Shown here piece by piece: positions 49,761 through 58,719 of a stretch of 64,000 bases of DNA. Source of the stretch: Halopenitus malekzadehii. Its GTDB lineage: Archaea; Halobacteriota; Halobacteria; Halobacteriales; Haloferacaceae. The DNA lies in assembly GCF_900108505.1 (NCBI RefSeq), contig NZ_FNWU01000001.1, positions 884,725-948,724 on the forward strand, given 5' to 3'. The notes below the pieces were generated by a model. The model saw only the letters and a list, made by a program, of their open reading frames with translations, was not told the DNA's origin and ran no database searches. Positions within the stretch are counted from its first letter, which is position 1. Every line of letters starts with the position of its first letter. Made by a program: the position numbers and the translations under genes.

Positions 49761-50848
49761 CCGTCGACTCCCAACCCGGCTTGCAGGGCCGGCAGGGTGA
49801 TCTCGGTCAGCTGTTCGATGTAGCCCCAGCCGCGGTCGTTCCATTCGGCGGTCGTTCCCTCCGCCGGCGAGACCTCTCGCACCTCCGAGGCGGTCGATTC
49901 GCGGACGATCGTGTTCGCCAGGTCGTTCGATCCGAAGTGGTCGGCGAGGATCACGTCGATCCCCTCGCGGTCGACGAGGTCGATCGTCGCCGAGATCTCA
50001 TCCTGGCTCGGTTCCGCGTGCGGGGAGACTCCCTGCGGGGAATGCACGGTGAAGCCGTACCGGTCCGCGAGATACCGGTAGGAGTTGTGGCCCGCGAGGA
50101 CGACCGTCTCGTGGGTGCGATCGGCGAGCCCCTCCTCGAACGTTCGATCGACGTCCTCGAGCCGGCTCCGGTACGCCTCGGCGTTCTCGGCGTAGGCGTC
50201 GGCGGTGTCCGGATCCGCAGCCTCGAGTCCCGCCCGGACGTTCTCGACGCTCCGTGATGCACGGATCGGGTCGGTCCAGTAATGTGGATCCACGCCCTCC
50301 CGCTCAGCGGCGCCGTGATCGGTGGTTTCGTCGTGGTCGTGATCGGTGGTTTCGTCGTGGTCGTGATCGGTGGTTTCGTCGTGGTCGGTCCCGGATTCAT
50401 CGTGGGTACCGTCGACATCGTGATCCTCGCCGTCACTATGGGCGTGATCCTCGTCGGCCGCGAGCAGGTCGATCCCGTCGAGGGCGTCGACCAGTTCGAC
50501 CTCGGGATAGTCCCGTTCGATCGTGGCGGCGGCATCCAGTGCCCAGTTCTGGAACCCCTCGATGTCGAGGTAGACGAACAGTTCGTGGGAGGCCACCTCG
50601 GTGGCCAGCTCCGGGCCGGCCTCGTAGGCGTGGCCCATCGTCCCCGCCGGGATCGGGTTCTCGATGGGAAACGTCTCACCACCGACGTGACTCGCGAAGT
50701 CGGACAGGGTGAAGAAGGCGGCGTATCCACCCTCCTCAAGCTCGCGCTCGCCGGCGATCTGACGGAGCTGACCGGTACATCCGGCGGTGGCGGACGCCGC
50801 AAGCACGCCCGCAGCCCCCGTCAGGAGGTCGCGTCGTGTGTGTGTCAT
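49757..50848 (-). CDS. znuA: Zinc/manganese-binding lipoprotein (ZnuA type)
   Basis: This 363-residue metal-binding lipoprotein has the signal RRDLLTGAAGVLAASATAGC. Four metal-site regions contain His or Asp: GTMGHAYEAG, DPHYWTDP, LAGHNSYRY and LADHFGSND. A His/Asp-rich loop (residues 134-178) built of the repeat HDHDETTD is typical of zinc rather than manganese transporters. The loop comes from a 24-bp DNA tandem repeat around 50321-50385. An AT-rich dyad lies 30 bp upstream. Confidence 0.92.
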   Translation of the reverse strand: MTHTRRDLLTGAAGVLAASATAGCTGQLRQIAGERELEEGGYAAFFTLSDFASHVGGETFPIENPIPAGTMGHAYEAGPELATEVASHELFVYLDIEGFQNWALDAAATIERDYPEVELVDALDGIDLLAADEDHAHSDGEDHDVDGTHDESGTDHDETTDHDHDETTDHDHDETTDHGAAEREGVDPHYWTDPIRASRSVENVRAGLEAADPDTADAYAENAEAYRSRLEDVDRTFEEGLADRTHETVVLAGHNSYRYLADRYGFTVHSPQGVSPHAEPSQDEISATIDLVDREGIDVILADHFGSNDLANTIVRESTASEVREVSPAEGTTAEWNDRGWGYIEQLTEITLPALQAGLGVDG

Positions 50849-50879
50849 ACCTCCCGGTACGGCGTCTTCGCTTAAGAGA

Positions 50880-50912
50880 GTTATTATTTTCTAGGTTAGA
50901 GTTAATAATAAC
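50880..50912. promoter_or_regulatory. Inverted repeat upstream of znuA
   Basis: GTTATTATT and AATAATAAC are perfect 9-bp inverted arms with a 15-bp spacer (TTCTAGGTTAGAGTT), about 32 bp before the znuA ATG. Size, symmetry and location suit a metal-responsive repressor (Zur or DtxR family) covering the core promoter. Confidence 0.6.
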
Positions 50913-51014
50913 CGATCGCGTCGGTCGACGCGTTCGTCTTCGGCCGGTTGCCATCGTCGGCGTCGACGAAGCACACGCGCGAGGTCAGCATCGACGAAGC
51001 AACGGGGATGGCGA

Positions 51015-52481
51015 TCACGTGAGCGCGTCCGCGACGGTCGCGGTCGCACCCGGAACGGTTCCTGCGAGGGTCCCGATCCACCGGTACTCCGCGTAGACGT
51101 CGGTGATCGGCCGGAGACCGTCCGTGGAGGGATCGGCGTCGACGCGCGTCTCGGTCGCGTCGGCCAGGCGCTCATCCGCCCGATCGAGGCTTCCAACCAG
51201 GCGGCGAGCCAGCCACCGATCCAGCGGTGCTTCGGACGACGCGCTCGACTCGATCGCGTTGATCGCGTCTTCACGTGCCGAGCGTATTTCGGCGCCGTCC
51301 GCCGGCAGGAACGGTTCGCCGGCCGCCAGATGCTCGCCCAGCACGTCGAACGCCTCGAGATGGGCGAGGGTCCGGTGGGTCCGTCGCAGCCGGGTCGCGG
51401 GATGGGTCGTCGAGAAGCCCGGCAACGCGATCGGGTCGAACCGTGCGTCGTCGAAGAACTCGCCCATCCGCCGCGAGAGGAGCCGAACGCTCGGCGCATC
51501 CCGGGGGAGCGATGACTGCTCACGGTAGACGTCCGAATCCGGATAGCGGATCGGATGCTCGAGCTCCTCGGGCGCGTCGGCCCCGTGGAGTTCGAGAAGT
51601 CGGTCCTCGACCCGAGGCGCGAGCGTCTCGAGGGCGTCCACGATGGCCGTTTCGACCGCGTCCGCAGACACGCCGTCGGACGAACCGTCCTCGGCCACGG
51701 CGGGGAGCGCGGCGTACCGATCCCGAAGGTGACGACCGGCGTCGATCCGCGCTTGGACGGTCTCGATGTCGCCGACGATCGACCCGGTTCGGAGCGGGTT
51801 CGCGGCCCCCGCGACCGCATCGGTGCCGGGAACGAGCGTCGATCGCCGCGCCACGTCGAGCCAGCGTTCGATCGCCCCATAGACGGCGACCCCCTCGTGA
51901 ACGGTCCGTGCCGGCCCCGGCAGCGTCCCGCCAAACGTCTCGATCGTCGCGAGGGTCGCGTCCACGGACCGCGTCACATCCCCTGGCGCCCCGCGATCGG
52001 TGACCGCCGCCCACGTGCCGACCGCCTCCGCAGCGTGTCCGCGAGCAGCCACAAGTCGGTCCGTGACCGAGAGCGCTGGCGGCGGCGAGCGACGCTCGCG
52101 CAGTCGCTCGTGGTCGGCCAGCGCCGAGCGAGCCGCGGCCCGTTTCTCACGGATCCGGCCCCTAACCGCGCCGTTCGGCAGCGTGTCGGCGGACAGTGGA
52201 TCGGGGATCGGGGCCAGCAGCGATCGCGTCCGGTCTCGAAACCGGTCGGCGACGTCGGGATCGAAGGGGACCGGCACGAGCGCGGGACGATCGGGGGCCG
52301 ACGCCTCCCGAACCGATCCCAGCCCCGCCGGATCGAACTCCGGCGGGTCGTCCCAGACGGACCGGTTCGATCGCTCGGTACAGCCGGCGATCGAGGTTGA
52401 TCCGGCGGCACAGAGCGCCCCGATCGCTGCGGACCCGATCCCGGAAAGCACGGAGCGGCGCGATCGATCCGGAGCGGTCAC
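51015..52481 (-). CDS. Large Tat lipoprotein, helical, unknown function
   Basis: This 488-residue protein has a twin-arginine-type signal (RRSVLSGIGSAAIGAL) and a lipobox (SIAGC). The mature part is mostly alpha-helical, rich in Arg, Ala and Asp (REKRAAARSALADHERLRERR; VQARIDAGRHLRDRYAALP), with no recognised catalytic motif. It overlaps the upstream lipoprotein gene by 4 nt, so the two are co-translated. Their joint role may be an extracellular complex. Confidence 0.78.
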   Translation of the reverse strand: MTAPDRSRRSVLSGIGSAAIGALCAAGSTSIAGCTERSNRSVWDDPPEFDPAGLGSVREASAPDRPALVPVPFDPDVADRFRDRTRSLLAPIPDPLSADTLPNGAVRGRIREKRAAARSALADHERLRERRSPPPALSVTDRLVAARGHAAEAVGTWAAVTDRGAPGDVTRSVDATLATIETFGGTLPGPARTVHEGVAVYGAIERWLDVARRSTLVPGTDAVAGAANPLRTGSIVGDIETVQARIDAGRHLRDRYAALPAVAEDGSSDGVSADAVETAIVDALETLAPRVEDRLLELHGADAPEELEHPIRYPDSDVYREQSSLPRDAPSVRLLSRRMGEFFDDARFDPIALPGFSTTHPATRLRRTHRTLAHLEAFDVLGEHLAAGEPFLPADGAEIRSAREDAINAIESSASSEAPLDRWLARRLVGSLDRADERLADATETRVDADPSTDGLRPITDVYAEYRWIGTLAGTVPGATATVADALT

Positions 52482-53398
52482 GAGCCGTCACCTCCGTCGG
52501 ATACGCTGGATAGGTTGGGCGCATCGGACGCGCCGGACGTCTCGGACGCGTCAAGCGAATTGGACGCGTCGGGCGTCCCCGTAGTGGTGGACGTTCCCAC
52601 GGTCACGGTCGCGGAGTCGGTCGGGTCGGAGCCAGTCGGACTGCGGTCGGTGGAGTCGGCATCGGAGTCGACGACGACCGGGGATCCCTCGACGGTGGCG
52701 TTCGCGTCGAGGCGATCGTACGTCGTGTCGACGTCACGACACGGGGACCGGCCGCTGGCGCCGGAACCGGACAGTGCCGTGGGCGAGCGAAAGGTGACCG
52801 GGAGCCGGATGAACAGCCCGACCGCATCCCACGTGTCAGCCGTACACGACCGGTCGGGAGGTCGGAGCTCACGGCAGTACTCGAACTCGACGTGGTCCCC
52901 CTCCCAGGAGACCGAGTGGATCCGATACCGCTTGCAGGACTCGATCCCGAGCGTCCTGAAGAACACCGACTGCGTCTCGAAGTCGGTCGCCGTGAGGAAC
53001 GACCGCGCCGACGCGGCGGCCTCGGCGGGTACGCCATCCGCGAACGCGAGCTCGGCGACGCGGTCGGCGTCGACGATGAGTTCCTGTCGGATGGCTCCAG
53101 GGACCGCGCCGGCGGGTGGGCCGGCGGCGGGCCGTGAGGTGCTTCCGGTTCCGGTTTCGGCTGGACTGCCGGTCGACGCGGTTTCGGTGGCGGAAGCCTC
53201 CCGAAGGACGGACTGGCCGCCGGGGTTTCGGGGCGTTCGAACGGGCGGGTCGGTTTCGGTTCCGGTGCTCGGATCCGGGCCGCTTGGAGGATCCGGCGTC
53301 GATCCGGGGTCGGAGGCGTCGAGACAACCCGCGGTTCCGACCCCGAGTGCGATGCCGGAGAGCGCGTGCCGGAGGAGGCGGCGTCGCGACGGGGACAT
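52478..53398 (-). CDS. Ser/Thr-rich Tat lipoprotein, unknown function
   Basis: A 306-residue protein beginning SRRRLLRHALSGIALGVGTAGC (signal plus lipobox). A Pro/Thr/Ser-rich segment to about residue 95 is followed by a folded domain with several Cys (ESCKRYRIHSV; EFEYCRELRPPDRSCTADTW; SPCRDVDTTYD), which could form disulfides outside the cell. The last 60 residues are a Ser/Thr/Asp-rich low-complexity tail. First gene of a two-gene lipoprotein operon. Confidence 0.75.
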   Translation of the reverse strand: MSPSRRRLLRHALSGIALGVGTAGCLDASDPGSTPDPPSGPDPSTGTETDPPVRTPRNPGGQSVLREASATETASTGSPAETGTGSTSRPAAGPPAGAVPGAIRQELIVDADRVAELAFADGVPAEAAASARSFLTATDFETQSVFFRTLGIESCKRYRIHSVSWEGDHVEFEYCRELRPPDRSCTADTWDAVGLFIRLPVTFRSPTALSGSGASGRSPCRDVDTTYDRLDANATVEGSPVVVDSDADSTDRSPTGSDPTDSATVTVGTSTTTGTPDASNSLDASETSGASDAPNLSSVSDGGDGS

Positions 53399-53518
53399 AC
53401 CGGCGGAGTTCGACGGGAGAGCGGCAAAGGGGTTGTGCTTCCGCCCCTGCAGTATGGCCGGCGGACCCGAGCCGTTCCGGCACCGATTTCAACCTGGCAG
53501 ACCGTAGCCTCCGGATCG

Positions 53519-54460
53519 ATGCCGACGCAGCCCTCCCCACCGCGATCGGCGACGGTACCAGCGGCGTCGTCAACGCCATCGACCGGAACAGCGACGAAAG
53601 CGGACGCCGGGACCGTTCTCGTGGACGGCAACCGGCGGATCGCACACGCCGAATACGGCGATCCGGGCGGAACGCCGGTGCTATTCTTCCACGGGACGCC
53701 GGGGTCACGCCTGCTCGCCACGCTCCTCGAGCCGGCAGCCACGGAACACGGGATTCGGCTCATCGCGTTCGACAGACCCGGGTACGGTCGGTCCGACCCG
53801 CAGCCCGACCGGACGGTTCGCGACGCCGGGGCGAACGCGATCGCGGTGCTCGACGCGGTCGGGATCGAGACCGCGGGACTCGTCGGGTTTTCCGGCGGGA
53901 GCGCCCACGCGCTCGCGACCGCGGCCACCCACCCCGATCGGGTCGATCGGGTGGACGTGATCGCCGGGATCGCACCCCCTCGGTTCTCCGATTCGCGGTC
54001 GCGCGCACCCCGGCTGCTCGCGGGACTGGCGCGGCGGGCATCGTCGGTGCTCGGCTCAGTCCTCCAAGCGGACGCGTGGGTCGTCGAGCGACGATCGCCG
54101 GCCGCCGCGACATCGCGATACACATCCGACGCCGTCGACGAGCCGGTTCCCGACGACGTCGCGACGATCGTGAAGGCGGACCTGCTCGAGGCGGTCGATC
54201 GCTCCCGATCCGGGGCCGTGACCGAGTTCCGAACCACCGCGGCCGAGTGGGATCTCCCCCTCGAGCGGCTCGCCGAGGAGGGGATCGACGTGTGGTTCCG
54301 ACACGGGGACACGGACACGAACGCATCGATCGCCGACGTTCGCCGGTTCTCGCAGGCGCTTGCGACCGCCGAGATCCGGGTACTGGAGGGAGCCGACCAT
54401 CTCCGAACCCTCACGCGAGCGGGACCGACCGCCCTCTGCGAGCAGGCGGCGTCCCCGTGA
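53519..54460 (+). CDS. Alpha/beta hydrolase
   Basis: In this 313-residue protein, residues 30-305 have the alpha/beta-hydrolase fold. The oxyanion motif is LFFHGTPGSR, the nucleophile elbow GFSGGS (Ser), the acid probably Asp in HGDTDTN, and the His in EGADHLRTL. It is close to the proline-iminopeptidase/haloalkane-dehalogenase-like group; the substrate is unknown. The ATG at 53519 leaves a 30-residue Ser/Thr-rich N-terminus. It is divergent from the two lipoprotein genes. Confidence 0.85.
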   Translation: MPTQPSPPRSATVPAASSTPSTGTATKADAGTVLVDGNRRIAHAEYGDPGGTPVLFFHGTPGSRLLATLLEPAATEHGIRLIAFDRPGYGRSDPQPDRTVRDAGANAIAVLDAVGIETAGLVGFSGGSAHALATAATHPDRVDRVDVIAGIAPPRFSDSRSRAPRLLAGLARRASSVLGSVLQADAWVVERRSPAAATSRYTSDAVDEPVPDDVATIVKADLLEAVDRSRSGAVTEFRTTAAEWDLPLERLAEEGIDVWFRHGDTDTNASIADVRRFSQALATAEIRVLEGADHLRTLTRAGPTALCEQAASP

Positions 54461-54649
54461 ATGGCGGTCGAGCGCTTGTGAGTGGCAGTCGAACTCGGCA
54501 CAGCCGCCAGTTCGACCGATGATTCGTCTCACTCGTGGGGTCCGCGTCAGCCATCGTTGCTCCCTCGGCACCGAATCGGTGGGCGGACGATATAGAAAAA
54601 CGGTCCCGATCCGAACGATCTCGAACGCGTCGATCCCCGGCGTCCGGAA

Positions 54650-54934
54650 TTAATGCGAGTGGCCGAGCGCGTCCTCGAGCGACTGCCCGAACCGCTCCTC
54701 GAACAGTTCCTCGGCGGTCTCGTTGATCTCGCGGATGTCCTCGGGAACCTCGCCCTCGGCGTGGTGTGCGAACGCGTGGGCCTGCTGGGCCATCACCTGC
54801 ACCAGCACGTCGGTCACGACGCGCGTCGGCTGTTCACCCTGGTCGGCCATCAGGTCGACGAGCCCCGCGGGGAGCTCGACGGTGTCCTCGTCGCCATCCG
54901 GTCCGGTTACCGTGTACGTCTCGGTGGCTGCCAT
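54650..54934 (-). CDS. Small conserved-looking acidic protein
   Basis: A 94-residue protein with a short beta-hairpin start (ETYTVTGPDGDEDTVELPAG) and a helical rest (GLVDLMADQGEQPTRVVTDVLVQVMAQQAHAFAHHAEGE). It ends with His-containing HSH. This looks like one of the small haloarchaeal families of unknown function, and I cannot name it. It stands alone beside the M20 peptidase gene on the same strand, 100 bp downstream of that gene's end. Confidence 0.75.
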   Translation of the reverse strand: MAATETYTVTGPDGDEDTVELPAGLVDLMADQGEQPTRVVTDVLVQVMAQQAHAFAHHAEGEVPEDIREINETAEELFEERFGQSLEDALGHSH

Positions 54935-55034
54935 ACGTGCATCTGGCCGGCAGCACGTAAGGGTCTGTGGATGTTCGGTCGGGGGCACCGTCCCCGACGT
55001 GACGTCTTCCCCCGAGGACCCGACCGCCGCTCGT

Positions 55035-56285
55035 TCAGTGACCCCGCAAGAACCGTTCCACGGCGTCGGCGACGATCGACCGTCCGGTTTGCACGTCGCT
55101 CCAGGCGATCCGCTCGTCGGGCTGATGGGCGGTCGCGAGATCGCCGGGACCGAAGACGACCGCCGGTATCCCCGCGTCGATGAAGTGTCGCGCGTCCGTT
55201 CCGCCGGTGAATCCCGCGACCGGTGCCTCGACCCCGTGGTCGGCTGCGGCCGACCGGACGGCGTCGACGATCGGCTCCTCGGGATCGATTTCCGACCCCT
55301 CAAACTGTACCGAGAACCGCTCGAACTCGGGCGGGTGCTCGCGCAGCCACGCGTCGTCGTCGACGACCGCCTGCAGCCGGTCGCGGAACTCGGCTTCGAC
55401 CGCCGCCACCGTCTCGTGAGGCGCGACGCCGATCCGGATCTCCGCCGTGAGTTCGGCCGGTACGCTCGAGGCCCAGTTGCCGGCTTCCACCGTCCCAAAG
55501 TTGACCGGCCACGGCGTCTCGTAGTCCGCATACAGGGGATGGGTGACCCGGTCACAGCGCTCAGCCTCGAGGTCCAGAAACGCCCGCCGGATGCGCTCGA
55601 AGTGGGGCAACACCGACTCTCCCTCCCAGGTCTGGGCGGCGTGTGCGGACTTGCCGAAGATGTGCAGCTGCATCATCAGGGACCCCTCCGCGGCGACGAC
55701 CGCGTCGAAGCTGCTCGGCTCGGTGACGATCGCGGCGTCACGCTCGAAGGGGTAGGGGTTTCGCCGGGCGGCGACGGCCGCGCCGATGCCGCCCTCCTCC
55801 TCGCCGGCCACGCTCTCGACCACGATCCGGCCGTCCAGGTCCTCGGACTCGACGGCACGGTCCGCGACCGCCCGCGCCGCGAAGACGTTCAGCGCGAGGC
55901 CGCTCTTCATGTCGAGCACCCCGCGGCCGTAGAGCGTGTCCCCGTCGGCCCGAACCGTGAACGGGTCGCTCGTCCAGTCGGACTCGGTGACCGGGACCAC
56001 GTCCGCGTGGCCGTTCAGGACGACCGTCGGGCCGGCGTCCGGATCGCCGAGCTCGAGGACGCCAGCGACGCTCGGACGGTCCGCGAGATCCAGCGTCTCG
56101 ATCGCGGGGAACGACTCGTGGGCCGCCAGGACCTCGGGGTCGGGCTCCCACTCATAGGTCTCGAACCCGAGCGACTCCAGCGTGCCGGCCAGCCACCGCT
56201 GTACCCCTTCCTCCTCACCGGGGACGCTCGGGTACGACACGAGCGTCTCGATCGTCTCGCGCAGGTCATCGTGGCGGTTCCGCAT
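55035..56285 (-). CDS. M20-family metallopeptidase/deacylase (ArgE/DapE-like)
   Basis: A 416-residue M20 peptidase with a complete di-zinc site: His in LNGHADVVPV, Asp in RGVLDMKSGLALN, Glu-Glu in VAGEEEGGIG, and His in GDLATAHQPDERI near the C-terminus. The dimerisation domain lies at about residues 190-305. It hydrolyses an N-acyl amino acid or a short peptide. It is divergent from a class III aminotransferase, which suggests a shared amino-acid pathway, for example deacetylation followed by transamination. Confidence 0.9.
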   Translation of the reverse strand: MRNRHDDLRETIETLVSYPSVPGEEEGVQRWLAGTLESLGFETYEWEPDPEVLAAHESFPAIETLDLADRPSVAGVLELGDPDAGPTVVLNGHADVVPVTESDWTSDPFTVRADGDTLYGRGVLDMKSGLALNVFAARAVADRAVESEDLDGRIVVESVAGEEEGGIGAAVAARRNPYPFERDAAIVTEPSSFDAVVAAEGSLMMQLHIFGKSAHAAQTWEGESVLPHFERIRRAFLDLEAERCDRVTHPLYADYETPWPVNFGTVEAGNWASSVPAELTAEIRIGVAPHETVAAVEAEFRDRLQAVVDDDAWLREHPPEFERFSVQFEGSEIDPEEPIVDAVRSAAADHGVEAPVAGFTGGTDARHFIDAGIPAVVFGPGDLATAHQPDERIAWSDVQTGRSIVADAVERFLRGH

Positions 56286-56423
56286 CGGGTAGCGGTTTCA
56301 AAGCTCGCAGCATAACCGTTTCGACGGGGACTGTGGTGACCGTGGCAGAGACTATGGCAGGGATGGAACGGTCGGACGGTGACGGAGTCCCCTCTTAAAT
56401 ATCGTGACCGAGTAGATCGACGT

Positions 56424-57746
56424 ATGCAACGAGAGACGGCCGAACCGAGCGTGGGGCAGTTCCCGGGCCCGAAGGCGAGCGAGTGGGCCGAGTTCCATCG
56501 GGAGTCCGCGGCGCCGAGCACGTACGTGTACGACTTCGTGTGGGACGTCACCGAGGACGCGGTCGGACCCTTCTGTACCGACCCGGACGGGAACGTCCTC
56601 CTGGATTTCACCAGCCACGTCGCCGCCGCCCCGCTCGGATACAACAACCCGCTGATCATGGACGAGCTCCGCGAGTTCGACCTCGTGGACCCGTTGAAGA
56701 TCGCGGGCCAGGACTTCTACGTGAGTACCGGCGGGTCGCCCGCCGACCCCGACCTTCCGGGTCCCGCACACCTGATGGACCGGCTCGTCGACGTCACCGA
56801 CCACTACGGGATGGACACGGTCTTCCTCTCGAACTCCGGCGCCGAGGCGGTCGAGAACGCGATGAAGATCTGCTACGACCACTGCGCAACCCCGAAATAC
56901 GGGATCACCTTCGAGGGCGCCTTCCACGGGCGAACCCTTGGCGCCCTGTCGCTGAACCGATCGAAGTCCGTCCACCGACGGAAGTTCCCGGAGATTGCCG
57001 GGGTCCACGACGTCCCGCATAGCCTTGCGGGCGTGCGGCACCTGCGCGAGACGCTCGATCCCGAAACCGGGCACATCCCGGCCGACCAGGTCGCGTTCCT
57101 GATCCTGGAGCCGGTGCAGGGTGAGGGGGGATACCGGATCCCGAGCGCGGCGTTTATGCGCGAGGTGAACGATCTGTGTGCCGACCACGACATCCCGATC
57201 ATCGCCGACGAGATCCAGTCGGGGCTCGGCCGGACGGGGAAACTGTGGGCGTCCGACCACTACGCGTTCGAGCCGGACGTCATTACGAGCGCGAAGGGAT
57301 TGCGCGTCGGCGCCACGGTCTCCCGGTCGGAGATCTTCCCCGACGAGACGAGCCGGCTCTCCTCGACGTGGGGCGCCGGCGACGTCATCGCCTCGATCCA
57401 GGGCGCGGTGACCCTCGGCGTGATCCGCGAGCACGACCTGCTCTCACACGCGGAACGGATGGGCGACCGGTTCCTCGATCAACTCACCGAGCTCCGGGCG
57501 GCACATCCCGAAACCGTCGTCGACGCGCGCGGGCTCGGGCTGATGACCGCGATCGAGTTCGACACCAAGCAACGACGCGAGGCCGTGATCGACGCGGCGC
57601 TCCAGCGCGGGCTGCTCACGCTGGGCTGTGGCCACACGACCCTCCGGCTTCTCCCGCCGCTCGACGTCCGCGAGCGCGAACTCGACATCGCGGTCGACCT
57701 GCTCGACGACGCAATCGAGGACGTCGCAGCAGACGCGACCGCCTAG
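56424..57746 (+). CDS. Class III PLP-dependent aminotransferase
   Basis: This 440-residue member of the acetylornithine/GABA aminotransferase superfamily has SNSGAEAVENAMKICYDH, FEGAFHGRTLGALSLNRSK, ILEPVQGEGGYRIPSAAFMREVNDLC, the Asp-Glu of IIADEIQSGLGRTG, and the PLP lysine in ITSAKGLRVGA. It moves an omega- or alpha-amino group to a 2-oxo acid. I chose the start at 56424 because it follows a TATA-like CTTAAATATCG by about 25 bp. The exact substrate is not determined. Confidence 0.9.
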   Translation: MQRETAEPSVGQFPGPKASEWAEFHRESAAPSTYVYDFVWDVTEDAVGPFCTDPDGNVLLDFTSHVAAAPLGYNNPLIMDELREFDLVDPLKIAGQDFYVSTGGSPADPDLPGPAHLMDRLVDVTDHYGMDTVFLSNSGAEAVENAMKICYDHCATPKYGITFEGAFHGRTLGALSLNRSKSVHRRKFPEIAGVHDVPHSLAGVRHLRETLDPETGHIPADQVAFLILEPVQGEGGYRIPSAAFMREVNDLCADHDIPIIADEIQSGLGRTGKLWASDHYAFEPDVITSAKGLRVGATVSRSEIFPDETSRLSSTWGAGDVIASIQGAVTLGVIREHDLLSHAERMGDRFLDQLTELRAAHPETVVDARGLGLMTAIEFDTKQRREAVIDAALQRGLLTLGCGHTTLRLLPPLDVRERELDIAVDLLDDAIEDVAADATA

Positions 57747-57872
57747 TCGATCGGACTGACCGCTACACCCGTTCCCCTTCATCGATCGCCGCGATCGTCT
57801 CGCCTTGCAGACCGCCGCGGTCGTCTCGCCCGGTCGGCCGTCGAGATCGTCCCGCCCAGCCGACCGCCGCAG

Positions 57873-58265
57873 CTACCCCGTCTCGATCGCGTCCGCGACG
57901 ATCGCCTCGAACCGATCGGCCGTGATACCGTAGCGCGTCTCGCCCGCGCGCGTTCGCTCCCGACCCACCGTCGCGACGTCCCGACCGCCGACCCGAACCG
58001 TCCACGGATCGCCGTGGCGAACGCCGACCCCGACGAGCGTGACGTCGACGTCGTACGCCGTCTCGAGACGATCGATCACCGGCTGTACGATCGTTCCGTC
58101 TATGAAGCGTGCCGGCAGGTAGGTCGGGCCGTCGACCGGGCCGTGATCCGGATCGTGATCCGTGATCGCGCTCCGCCACCAGGACGGCAGCTCCTCGACG
58201 TCGACGTCCGCATACGGGTCCTCGTCGGTCGGATCGTACGCCCCGATATATCGATTCTCGATCAT
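57873..58265 (-). CDS. Hypothetical acidic protein
   Basis: The 130-residue product starts MIENRYIGAYDPTDEDPYADVD. The middle has VDGPTYLPARFIDGTIVQPVIDRLETAYDVDVTLVGVGV, then VGRERTRAGETRYGITADRFEAIV. The pattern is compatible with a small alpha/beta domain, and I do not recognise the family. It shares an AT-rich upstream region (TATATCAAATAT, 58277-58288) and sits 40 bp from the Rieske gene end, so it is probably separate from that operon. Confidence 0.7.
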   Translation of the reverse strand: MIENRYIGAYDPTDEDPYADVDVEELPSWWRSAITDHDPDHGPVDGPTYLPARFIDGTIVQPVIDRLETAYDVDVTLVGVGVRHGDPWTVRVGGRDVATVGRERTRAGETRYGITADRFEAIVADAIETG

Positions 58266-58304
58266 ACTATATGATGTATATCAAATATGAATGACCACCC
58301 GCCA

Positions 58305-58715
58305 TCACAGTTCGATATAGACGTCGCCGTCCTCGGCGTAGGCCTCGTAGACCGGGAGCCGGTAGCGATCGCTTGCGGTGTGGTGGCCGTCAGTCACGTC
58401 GAACTCCCAGCCGTGCCAGGGACACGCGACGATCTCGCCGGCGCGATCCCAGACCAGCTCGTCGTCCCCGTCGACCTCGAGCGTTCCGCTCACCAGCCCC
58501 TCACAGGCGGGGCCGCCCTGGTGGGGACAGTAGTTCGAGAGGGCATGGTACTCGCCGTCGACGTTGAACACGGCGACTTCGCGTCCCTCGACGTCGACGA
58601 CGACGCGGTCACCCGGCGGGAGGTCCACCGCGGCCGCCACGCGATGGCGGTCGGTATGCTCATCCGCCTCGATCGGTTCGTCCGTGCCGGTCGAAGTGGG
58701 TGTGTGGTCCGTCAT
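58305..58715 (-). CDS. Rieske [2Fe-2S] ferredoxin-like protein
   Basis: This 136-residue protein has a Rieske cluster site: CPHQGG (Cys-x-His) at about residues 63-68 and CPWHGWEF (Cys-x2-His) at about 98-105. It transfers electrons, probably as the ferredoxin component of an oxygenase or within a small redox system. The first 30 residues are a Thr/Asp/His-rich extension. It is encoded 4 bp downstream of the amidohydrolase gene in the same operon. Confidence 0.92.
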   Translation of the reverse strand: MTDHTPTSTGTDEPIEADEHTDRHRVAAAVDLPPGDRVVVDVEGREVAVFNVDGEYHALSNYCPHQGGPACEGLVSGTLEVDGDDELVWDRAGEIVACPWHGWEFDVTDGHHTASDRYRLPVYEAYAEDGDVYIEL

Positions 58716-58719
58716 CGGT

